Shown here one piece after another: positions 1-6,683 of a stretch of DNA of 10,361 bases. The notes under the pieces were generated by a model, which had not been told where the DNA came from, ran no database searches, and saw only the letters and a program-made list of their open reading frames with translations. This DNA is from Ramicandelaber brevisporus (Eukaryota > Kickxellomycota > Ramicandelaberales > Ramicandelaberaceae). Where the stretch lies: positions 1 through 10,361 of the forward strand of contig MU603199.1 of assembly GCA_025201865.1 (NCBI GenBank). The letters run 5' to 3'. Position 1 is the first letter of the stretch, and each line of letters begins with the position of its first letter. The translations under genes and the position numbers were made by a program.

Positions 1-206
1 CGCAGCCGCAGCCGCAGATCCGGCTCGAGGCCAACTTCGGGCAGGCTGGCTTCGTGTGTCGCGAGGCGCAGGTGCGGCGGTGGGGATTCCTGTCACGAGG
101 CAGCGGCAGCACCAGCCGCGCATATGCCGATCCGCCGCCGCTCTACGGCCACGAAGACGGCTCGACTCACATTGCAGGCGACATGTATTCTTATAATCTA
201 TCATAA
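1..206 (+). CDS. C-terminal end of SPRY-domain protein, Ssh4/Ear1-like (5' truncated by window)
   Basis: The third forward frame is open from the window edge to TAA at 204-206 and gives 67 residues with no start. Residues 9-17 (EANFGQAGF) look like the last strands of a SPRY domain. They are followed by a V-R-R-W-G-F segment (24-29) and P-P-P-L-Y-G (44-49). From memory, this order (NxGQxGFV, then VxxWG, then a Pro-rich PPxY-type motif) is that of the yeast transmembrane adaptors Ssh4 and Ear1. Those recruit the ubiquitin ligase Rsp5, through PPxY, to membrane cargo for endosome/vacuole sorting. PPLY at 45-48 is a legitimate PPxY motif. The transmembrane segment and most of the SPRY domain would lie left of the window. 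It could be another SPRY protein, such as a RanBPM type, but the PPxY directly after the domain favours Ssh4/Ear1. The two other forward frames are also open here, so the frame choice rests on this motif match. Confidence 0.62.
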   Translation, partial: QPQPQIRLEANFGQAGFVCREAQVRRWGFLSRGSGSTSRAYADPPPLYGHEDGSTHIAGDMYSYNLS

Positions 207-272
207 CTCGTTATTAGGAAGAGTTAATGTTAAAAGAACAAATTATAAGAGAAACTAAACTGAGAAAGGTTA

Positions 273-290
273 AATAAAAGGAAGAATAAA
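273..290 (+). terminator. Two tandem AATAAA polyadenylation signals for the SPRY gene
   Basis: AATAAA occurs at 273-278 and 285-290, 66-85 nt after the upstream stop codon, in an A-rich spacer (207-292). The spacer is the convergent junction with the minus-strand gene and contains no other recognisable feature. No AATAAA was seen on the minus strand here, so the 3'-end signal of the minus-strand transcript is not identified. Confidence 0.5.
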
Positions 291-292
291 GG

Positions 293-880
293 TTAGGATT
301 TTGGGGGTTTTCTTTGATTGATTATTACTAAAGGCAAAGGGGAAGGAGTAGTCTCGAGAGAATCGGATGAAGTAGCTGTATTGGATGGTGACAATTCCTG
401 GATATTGGATGATAGTGATGGCTGAGCAACAGTGGGTAACGGAGTCGCTTGTTGAGAGGCAGATTGATGATGTGAATGAGAACGCGGAGGAGGAGGAGGA
501 AGAGCAGTAATAAGTGATGGCGGCCAGATACTACCACGCGATCTAATCAATTCATAAAGTGCCTGTACAGCAACAACGAGAATGGATCTTCGGTACTGGC
601 TGAGGAATCTTGCCAGTACTTGGATGACTGCTCGGTACGCAAGGGCCAGGATGAACTTGAGAGGTCGTGCTGCACGAAACCGTCCCACGAGTGCCATGGC
701 TGCTGCGAGTGGCTCCATTGGTCCAACAGGAGCCATTGACTGGCTGAAGCTGCTGTTGCAGGGACACCCGCAGCATGGGCAGGATGATCCATTCTGTTGT
801 TGTCGTTGGTGTTGGTGTTGTTGTTGTTCACTATCATTGCTGTATCCAATGTTGTCATTATCCAAACTGAGCCTATTCAT
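293..880 (-). CDS. Unrecognised 195-aa protein with Cys cluster and hydrophobic helical core, overlapping the kinesin stop
   Basis: I do not recognise this protein. The first ATG in frame is at 880-878. Its last two bases and the next base form the kinesin TGA (879-877), giving a 4-nt ATGA overlap in the -1 frame. Visible parts: Gln/His-rich tract (19-29); Cys cluster CPCCGCPC (34-41); a hydrophobic and basic segment (about 57-113) that looks like two or three amphipathic or membrane-associated helices, with Arg/Lys spaced between aliphatic runs; six consecutive prolines (128-133); a Ser/Thr/Pro-rich tail. The Cys cluster could bind metal or be lipidated, which is inference. The 588-nt length and fungal-style composition favour coding, but other frames are also open here, so it may be kinesin 3' UTR. 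No promoter separates it from kinesin, so it needs an internal promoter, reinitiation, or splicing around the kinesin stop. Confidence 0.45.
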   Translation of the reverse strand: MNRLSLDNDNIGYSNDSEQQQHQHQRQQQNGSSCPCCGCPCNSSFSQSMAPVGPMEPLAAAMALVGRFRAARPLKFILALAYRAVIQVLARFLSQYRRSILVVAVQALYELIRSRGSIWPPSLITALPPPPPRSHSHHQSASQQATPLPTVAQPSLSSNIQELSPSNTATSSDSLETTPSPLPLVIINQRKPPKS

Positions 881-3800
881 GACTTCCAGCCCAACCACGT
901 CATTCTCCGTGTTGAAGCAGGAGTGCCGGTGGTGGTGTTGGACTGAGGGGGAGGCGAAGAAGGACGTTCTCCGATGGGAGATAACATTCCGCCAAATGTT
1001 GATTTCACCACCGAACTGTCGTTTGGGTTCTCACCGTTGATTGAGCTAATGCCAGAAATAGTACCGGTAGAATCGGCCGCTGACCCATTTCCCCCCTGGA
1101 GCATTCTGACCGCAGTTGAGGCATCGGTCTCATTGTTGGCTCCACCGCCACCTCTGATCGGCTTGGCTACTCTGCCAAACGAGAAGAAGCTCATTGAAGA
1201 CGGCTGCTGAGACTGCTGCTTTAACTGACCACGCTGAGCTTGATTCAGCTTCTCAGTGAGGAGTGAAATGCGCTGTTCATAGCGAGATCTGTCCTGAGTG
1301 AATTGGGCTTGCAGCTGCTGGTTCATTTCTTCCAAATTCTGGATTCTATCGTTTCTTGCAGCCAACTTGCGCTCACTGATTCCCAGCTCTCTCTTGATTG
1401 ATGCATTCTGTTCAACCAGCTCCTTCTGAATACTAGTTAATTGTGTAACGTTCTTCTCCAACAAAGCCATTCTCTGCTGTTGCTGAGCTGTGTTTGATTT
1501 ACGCAGCAATTGCTCTCTCTCATCTCTAATTTCATCCAGCTGCATTTCCAATTCAATAATCTTTTCGCATCTATTTTGGACATCTCTCATCAATGACTTG
1601 CGCACTGTATCTGCTTCCAACAGCTTTTGAGCCAAAGTGCGTCTCAACAATTCCATTTCACGGTCACGCTCGGCAGGCGTTGAAGCTGTACCACCAGCTG
1701 TGCGCAGTCTGACTGCTGTACGAGCTGCCTCCAGCGATGTTCTCAATTCTTCAACTTCTGATTCCAAATCTGACACTTTGTTACGCACAATATTATATTC
1801 GTTATTCTTCAACTCCAGCTCATTCTTCAATTCAATGGATTCACTCTCCTTTTCAGCAGTCAGCAAGTTATACTTTTCTTCCAATCTTGACTTTAATTCA
1901 ACCAATACCTTCTGAGGATCTGATCCACTGTTGGCAGCCTCTGCCTCTTCTGCTGCAATTGAATCATTTAATAACTCTTCATATTCTGCTTCCAATGCTG
2001 AGATTCTTGATTCATATTCAGCTCTCTTCTTGGTATTAATGTCAGCTTCTCTGCGCAATGTTCTAATAACCTGCTCCTGCTGTTGAATGGCCAATCTCTT
2101 TTCACTCAATTCTTTACGCATGCTGCCTAGTACTTCACTCATGACAGCTGCCTCCTCATCTTGATGTCCATTCAACGCATCAATTGTGCTGCGCAGTGAG
2201 TATCCCTGGACTGAGCTTTCCAATCCATCCATCATTTGCTGCATCTTCTCAGCCTTACGCTGCTCACGTGTCATGTTACTATTGCCATCCTCTCCATTGC
2301 TGTTAATTCTAATGTTCTTGCGCAAATCTGTAATTTGATCAGATAAATTGCGCACTTCATGCTCCAATTCAGACTTAGACTCCTTTTCTTGGTCAATAAT
2401 AATTTGAGCATCCTTATATTCATACTCCAATTTGCTCAATTGAATTCTTAACTCTGCCAATTCACGTGTCATTGTAGCATGAGCTGCGCCAAATGACTTG
2501 TTTTCATCCTTCAACAATTCAATTTCTGCCTTGTACAATTCTGCATTCTGAATCAAGTTTTCCAATTCCTTCTCCTTCTCAGAGATTTGCTCATTCAATT
2601 CATTCTCTCTCTTCAGGAATTCATCTCTCTCATCATCCATTAATATTGGCATTGGTGTATCTGATCTGAAGCTGGCATCTCCAAGAACTGATCCAGGCAG
2701 AGGACTGGGCGATGGTGCTGCCGATGTCGATGTATCTCTGCGCGAGCGTCCAGATACGTGGGCAGGAATGGGTGATGGCGACGCCATGCGCGATGGTGGC
2801 GGTGAATCCGTGCTGTTGGCCTTGGTTTCACCAGCATTTGAAGTTGACTGGGCAGCAGCAGGCGGCGGTGGAGGCGCTTGAATCAAGTTTCCGCCTTGAA
2901 CTTTATCCATTGTAGCATAATTTTCAGGCAAAACACTTCCACCAGTTCTCCAGATTTTCAACTCGCCTTCCATCAGTTGAATGTATTGCTGATAAGTTAC
3001 AGTTTCTGACTTGGCACGCTTCAACAGAGCCTTCAACTCAGCAGGAGACAAATCTTGATTAATCTTGGCCTTGTTCTTGATGGTTTTAGCTCTCATTCCA
3101 AATCTAAGAGTAGAAACAGTTTCTGCCTCGTTGAAAACACAAGGCGAGCAATTGATAATCAATGTAGTGCGTGAATTACCTCCAAGTGATTCCTGCAATA
3201 TTCTAGTTAGCTTTGAATCACGATATGGAATGTGAGATGACTTGCCATCAGCCAGTGCATTGATTACCATTCCAAGCGATGTCAGTGATTTGTTGATCTT
3301 CTTGGCTTCTTCCAGAGTTTGTCCAGATGCTCCAGTTTTGCCAACCTTTTCTGAGCCAGCCAAATCCACCAAGAACAGTCTTCCCATCTTGGTCTTTCCA
3401 TCTGCCAGGTTCTTTTGCGTAACTGTGTATAACAAAATTGAGTGAGAACGCGATGACTCCGCATTCATGTTTGTGGCACTAACTATACGAGCATCACTGC
3501 CCTTCTTCAGCACTTCATAAACCTCGTTAACTGATGATACATACACTTCCATCAATCCTTTAACATAGACTCCACGCTGCTTGTCTTCGTGGATGGGCAG
3601 ATTGTCGTTCTGCGGGGCCAGCAAGTCTCTGATGCGCTCCATATACACTTCCATGTACGATACTTTGACAGTGTATTCCACAGTTGGCGGCGACTCCATA
3701 ATGGTCCGGAAGATGTTCTCAGAGATTCTGGGGATGATACCACGCAGCTGCTCATTGTCAATGTCCGCACCCATCATGGTGAATGACTTACCCGCACCAC

Positions 3801-4059
3801 TCTGGCCGTACGCAAACACAGTTCCATTGTAGCCATTGAACACATCGGCAAGCGTGGTCTGGATTGAATAATTGTAGATTTCGGACTGAGTTGTTCCGGG
3901 CGGAAAGATGCGATCGAAGGAAAATGAGCACTGGAATTCCGGGCCATTAACCTTGACCTCAGACTCATCCTCGAAGCCGACGATGATGTCTGCTCCGTTG
4001 GCCAGCTCCTGCTTGTTCGGAGGACGAAAGCGGCAAACAACCTTGATGTTTGTAGACAT
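877..4059 (-). CDS. Conventional kinesin (kinesin-1) heavy chain, fungal type
   Basis: This is a plus-end-directed microtubule motor that carries vesicles and other cargo in the cytoplasm. The 1060-aa frame is uninterrupted. The motor domain (about 1-330) has the P-loop GQSGAGKS (85-92), switch I SSRSH (202-206), switch II DLAGSE (232-237) and HIPYRDSKLTRILQESLGG (276-294). The neck linker and neck (about 325-372) end in the fungal-like ELKIWRTGG. A Pro/Ser-rich hinge (393-470, with six prolines at 395-400) precedes long coiled coils (about 478-945) with a break near 582-600. The tail motif VAKPIR (964-969) is the IAK autoinhibitory element with Val for Ile. The protein then runs through a Gly/Ser/Pro-rich tail to RRMTWLGWKS. 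It is longer than the roughly 930 aa of well-known fungal kinesins, mainly through the hinge and the tail. The ATG has A at -3, and the N-terminus (NIKVVCRFRP) is typical. The coding-strand leader is CT-rich. Base composition is richer in GC over the first 150 codons than in the coiled-coil part. Confidence 0.97.
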   Translation of the reverse strand: MSTNIKVVCRFRPPNKQELANGADIIVGFEDESEVKVNGPEFQCSFSFDRIFPPGTTQSEIYNYSIQTTLADVFNGYNGTVFAYGQSGAGKSFTMMGADIDNEQLRGIIPRISENIFRTIMESPPTVEYTVKVSYMEVYMERIRDLLAPQNDNLPIHEDKQRGVYVKGLMEVYVSSVNEVYEVLKKGSDARIVSATNMNAESSRSHSILLYTVTQKNLADGKTKMGRLFLVDLAGSEKVGKTGASGQTLEEAKKINKSLTSLGMVINALADGKSSHIPYRDSKLTRILQESLGGNSRTTLIINCSPCVFNEAETVSTLRFGMRAKTIKNKAKINQDLSPAELKALLKRAKSETVTYQQYIQLMEGELKIWRTGGSVLPENYATMDKVQGGNLIQAPPPPPAAAQSTSNAGETKANSTDSPPPSRMASPSPIPAHVSGRSRRDTSTSAAPSPSPLPGSVLGDASFRSDTPMPILMDDERDEFLKRENELNEQISEKEKELENLIQNAELYKAEIELLKDENKSFGAAHATMTRELAELRIQLSKLEYEYKDAQIIIDQEKESKSELEHEVRNLSDQITDLRKNIRINSNGEDGNSNMTREQRKAEKMQQMMDGLESSVQGYSLRSTIDALNGHQDEEAAVMSEVLGSMRKELSEKRLAIQQQEQVIRTLRREADINTKKRAEYESRISALEAEYEELLNDSIAAEEAEAANSGSDPQKVLVELKSRLEEKYNLLTAEKESESIELKNELELKNNEYNIVRNKVSDLESEVEELRTSLEAARTAVRLRTAGGTASTPAERDREMELLRRTLAQKLLEADTVRKSLMRDVQNRCEKIIELEMQLDEIRDEREQLLRKSNTAQQQQRMALLEKNVTQLTSIQKELVEQNASIKRELGISERKLAARNDRIQNLEEMNQQLQAQFTQDRSRYEQRISLLTEKLNQAQRGQLKQQSQQPSSMSFFSFGRVAKPIRGGGGANNETDASTAVRMLQGGNGSAADSTGTISGISSINGENPNDSSVVKSTFGGMLSPIGERPSSPPPQSNTTTGTPASTRRMTWLGWKS

Positions 4060-4770
4060 CGTTTAGCAGACTCGAAGAGGGGGACGGTAAAATGGGGAGT
4101 GAAGGGGACAGGCAGCCGAGGGAACAGGGAACAGGGAGCAGCGAGTAGGGCAGCAGGGTAGCAGCAGCAGCAGAGCAGATTTACAGTAGTGAACGAGGAT
4201 CAAGTTCCAAGAAATCTGGTAGTGCGTGGTCAATGCAGAGAGAGAAAAAGGGAAGAGAGGGAGGAAAAGACGGACGGAGAGACTGTTTGCAAGCAAGCAA
4301 GCGAGAGAACGAGAGCGAGAGAGAGCGTGAAGTTGGTTGCTGCTGAAAAATCAGGCAAAAGGGCTGTACACGTTGCGTCAGGGAAAGTGCGTTATGATAA
4401 CGGCAGCTCGGCGAAGCAAAGCAAAGCAAGTGAGCAAGTGAGCAAGTGAGCGAAGCAAGACCAGACAAGCAAACAGACTGCTGACAGCGACGCAGAATGT
4501 AGGCGCGTGTACTTGTGCCGCGAGCGGGAGGAGGAGGGGGAGGGAGGACGTGCGATATCGACGGCAGTTTGCTGGCTGCTTGCTCGGTAAGGAGATGGAA
4601 TCAAAAGGGAAAACACAGCGAGGTGTCTTTGTCCCCTGCGGTTTCGAGATTCAACCGAGATCAAGCAACAAAAGCAACAACAGCAAAAACAGCAGAAACA
4701 CCTCACTTCGTTGAAGCAAAGCAAAACACACAGAACAGAACGGAACAGAACAAAGCTGAACTGAACGACG
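4060..4770. promoter_or_regulatory. Divergent spacer between kinesin and Rpp40, repeat-rich and strand-asymmetric
   Basis: These 711 bp must hold the promoters and leaders of two divergent genes. The plus strand is strongly purine-rich: GA tracts at about 4237-4329 and A-rich CAA/CAG and GAACA repeats at 4660-4765. The kinesin coding strand is therefore pyrimidine-rich, as is common just upstream of fungal genes. Short CAG repeats lie near 4158-4173 and GCAA repeats near 4290-4305. GTAAGG at 4587-4592 could be a 5' splice donor for an intron in the Rpp40 leader, but no clear branch point or acceptor was identified. Short ORFs here look like by-products of low-complexity DNA. No canonical TATA box was found for either gene. 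The Rpp40 ATG has A at -3. Confidence 0.6.
4413..4459. repeat. Short tandem repeats: GCAAA copies, then GCAAGTGA three times
   Basis: The octamer GCAAGTGA is repeated three times without change at 4426-4449, after GCAAA units and before a GCGAAGCAAG ending. On the kinesin sense strand this reads as CTCACTTG repeats. It lies about 370-390 nt upstream of the kinesin ATG and about 320 nt upstream of the Rpp40 ATG. The phase and the CTCAC core resemble arrays in the transporter leader. Confidence 0.8.
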
Positions 4771-5973
4771 ATGACGGGAACGCTGCGTGGGTGTCATCAG
4801 CCTGACATTGAAGAGACCACGCGGGCAAAGCTCTTCATCAAACGCCACTCAAACACAAACACGCAAACACCAGCTATAGTCGACAGACATTCATTCAACC
4901 GCGCTGTCGAGCTGCTGCTGCCAGTGTCTTCGCCTCAGCAAGAACAAGCACTGTCTCACAGTATCCAATCCATTCTGCAGTCACAGACATACTTTTATTA
5001 CCATGCGAGAATCAGACTGATCGATTTGCTACAAGAGGCGTTCTTGCAAAAGTACATTGCATCTGGTCAACTGGTGATGATGTCAGCCAGCTCGAGAGTC
5101 GATGTCCATGACGTGATTGCAATTGATGGACAAGGCAATCTTATCCTAAGCCTAACCAAGGATACATATGAAGCATGCGGCCTGCCTAACGTCAAGCGAG
5201 CCGCGTTTGGACATCATCGGCACTTGGCAATCTACAACTTGAAGTCACTGAAGAAGGGCAAGAATTTACTCCAGCGATTGGAGTGGTGTTTTACAAACAA
5301 GATGACTGCTTCAATTGATGTGATACTGGCGTTTGCCGACTCAAAGTCTGGTGCATCGATGGAGATTGCTGCAGACTCCGTTCCCTCCCACTGGAAGCTG
5401 CGAAAAGAGATGATTACACCGACTACAAAGTTGATACGAAACGTGCAGATGGCCGACATGGCTCACTTACTCAACACTGTTGACCCGAAAAAGACTTCGG
5501 ACATTACGACATGGAGAGAATACGCGGACGAGGTGCTCGAGTGGCTTGGTTTGGCATCCTGCGACGCTCTGCCTGCAAGTGGCATCAGTGTCGACCCATT
5601 CATCTCAACGTATTCGCCTTCGACGGAGCTATCGGGCAGCCTGGTCTCTGTTTGGTGGGATGGCATGTTGCCACCAGTAGCTGTCAAGGCAATCCATGGC
5701 ACTCTGACAAAGTTACACACCTCGCACACTTCGTACACCTCGCACACTCCGTCCTGGTCGTCTCTCGGTGTATGGGGCTTCGAACACTGTCCAGCGTCCA
5801 TCGGCATTTCCGAACATGGCGTTCTGGAGACCGGCATCAATGACTACCGGTTGTTGCACATCTCCTCTCCCTGTTCTTCTTCTTCTTCTTCCTCTCTCGG
5901 TGACTCAGCATGCACTGTAACCACCATCGAATATGTCATGCTCGGAGAACACGACGCCTCTACACAACATTAA
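4771..5973 (+). CDS. RPP40: RNase P/MRP protein subunit Rpp40 family
   Basis: Rpp40 is a protein subunit of nuclear RNase P (5' processing of pre-tRNA) and RNase MRP (pre-rRNA processing). The 400-aa single-frame protein is close to the human length of about 360. The family signature is GNLILSLTKDTYEACGL (122-138), followed by a basic strand and LKSLKKGKNLLQRLEW (157-172), which matches the family's conserved [I/V]DL...K...ERxxW region. Further family-like blocks are EVLEWLGLASC (254-264), DPFISTY (275-281), GMLPP (298-302), SSLGVWGFEHCPAS (330-343) with EHG (348-350), and the end strand TIEYVMLGEHD (385-395). These correspond in order to human Rpp40 as I remember it. Lineage-specific low-complexity inserts are a TSH repeat (319-326) and seven or more serines (369-375). 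It is divergent with kinesin. The start is supported by a conserved-looking N-terminal region beginning near residue 18. Budding yeast RNase P lacks this subunit. Confidence 0.87.
   Translation: MTGTLRGCHQPDIEETTRAKLFIKRHSNTNTQTPAIVDRHSFNRAVELLLPVSSPQQEQALSHSIQSILQSQTYFYYHARIRLIDLLQEAFLQKYIASGQLVMMSASSRVDVHDVIAIDGQGNLILSLTKDTYEACGLPNVKRAAFGHHRHLAIYNLKSLKKGKNLLQRLEWCFTNKMTASIDVILAFADSKSGASMEIAADSVPSHWKLRKEMITPTTKLIRNVQMADMAHLLNTVDPKKTSDITTWREYADEVLEWLGLASCDALPASGISVDPFISTYSPSTELSGSLVSVWWDGMLPPVAVKAIHGTLTKLHTSHTSYTSHTPSWSSLGVWGFEHCPASIGISEHGVLETGINDYRLLHISSPCSSSSSSSLGDSACTVTTIEYVMLGEHDASTQH
5717..5752 (+). repeat. Two-copy 18-bp tandem duplication inside the Rpp40 gene
   Basis: Two 18-bp units (5717-5734 and 5735-5752) differ at one base. 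They encode a short Thr/Ser/His-rich repeat (about residues 316-327) in a loop between conserved Rpp40 blocks. The reading frame is kept. It looks like a recent in-frame slippage duplication. Confidence 0.8.
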
Positions 5974-6218
5974 TAACATTAGTGCTTGGTGCTACTACTA
6001 CCTAATTTGAATTATGTTTTTGACATCCGAGTTTTGCACAAATGGAATAAGAGTAACGTCATTCAATCCTTCAATGCTGTGTGACTCTGTTTACATTGAC
6101 GCAAGTGACAGCTGAGCATTTGACCCGGGTCCCCAGATGTGATCATCACACACACCTAACGAACTGGCGGCACCACATGTTCTTTTTTTTTATCCCTTTT
6201 TCATCTCACATTCACCTA

Positions 6219-6250
6219 CTCACTCACTCACCCACTCACCCAGTCACTCA
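6219..6250. repeat. Period-8 CTCA array, four units
   Basis: Four consecutive octamers read CTCACTCA, CTCACCCA, CTCACCCA and GTCACTCA, about 435-465 nt upstream of the transporter ATG. The 8-bp phase is visible because the CCCA variant is repeated. Confidence 0.75.
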
Positions 6251-6592
6251 GGCGTTCATTTGATCACAATCAACACTGCATACTAGGTGCGATTGGAGTG
6301 TCGGTCACTTCTTTTGAAGGTCCTTTTCAGCCGCCGCTGCCACCACCGCCGCCGTCGCCGCCGTCCTTTTTTGTTGTAGCACGTATTGTTTTTCTTTTTC
6401 TTTTGCTCTCTGTTTCAGCAGATTTCATCCATTCTTCTTGTTTACTCCTTCATTGTATATCCATCGTGTTTACTCTCATAAGCTCTGCTTGACTGCAAAC
6501 GCACATAATCCAGTTCACACACTTCCAACTCCTTTCGTTATCACACACTCACCAGACTATAATCAGACAATTGCTCTCCTCCCGCTTACTCA

Positions 6593-6624
6593 CTCACCGA
6601 CTCACCGACTCATCGACTCACTTA
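6593..6624. repeat. Period-8 CTCAC array, four units, next to the transporter start
   Basis: Consecutive octamers read CTCACCGA, CTCACCGA, CTCATCGA and CTCACTTA and end 59 nt before the transporter ATG, almost certainly within the mRNA leader. Degenerate CTCA/ACTC units continue on both sides (about 6586-6650). Confidence 0.75.
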
Positions 6625-6683
6625 CTTACACTCACCAACTCATTCACCCATAAACAACTCGGCCTGACCGACAGCTTTGCGTT

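Larger units (their letters stand above)
5974..6683. promoter_or_regulatory. Spacer between Rpp40 and transporter: weak 3' signal, pyrimidine tracts, CTCA arrays
   Basis: The first part (5974 to about 6110) is an AT-rich 3' region with a weak polyadenylation-like AATAAG at 6046-6051. The remainder is poor in G on the plus strand. It has a T tract at 6182-6191, two period-8 CTCA arrays, a CCG/CCA-rich stretch (6328-6366), and a long T/C tract ending in CAG at 6416-6418 that looks like a 3' splice site. This is probably promoter plus an unstructured, G-poor leader of the transporter mRNA, possibly with a leader intron. No convincing TATA box was found. Short ORFs in it follow the repeats and have no protein-like features. 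Confidence 0.55.

Noticed and set aside
293-898. 201-aa version of the minus-strand ORF starting at 898
   Set aside because: The codon at 898-896 is GTG, which is not a normal nuclear start. The first ATG is at 880-878.
877-1030. Annotating kinesin and the 195-aa ORF as one frameshifted gene
   Set aside because: The kinesin frame already ends in a plausible fungal-style tail (basic, aromatic RRMTWLGWKS) after the IAK motif, and no slippery site or clear splice pair was seen near the junction.
582-1040. 152-aa plus-strand ORF with Cys/Trp runs
   Set aside because: It is antisense to the kinesin 3' end and the 195-aa ORF. Its Cys/Trp runs are the complement of the CAA/CAC repeats coding Gln/His on the other strand, and nothing looks conserved.
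4630-4660. A possible tRNA B-box-like element (GGTTTCGAGATTC)
   Set aside because: It does not match the GGTTCGANTCC spacing, and no A box or cloverleaf can be drawn around it.
4189-4805. Several short ORFs in the kinesin-Rpp40 spacer (4189-4449, 4392-4724, 4515-4805)
   Set aside because: They are low-complexity Lys/Arg/Glu or Leu/Ser/Cys products of purine-rich repeats, some begin at non-ATG codons, and none has protein-family features.
6219-6624. Calling the CTCA arrays a CRISPR-like repeat
   Set aside because: The units are contiguous octamers with no spacers, in a eukaryotic promoter region.
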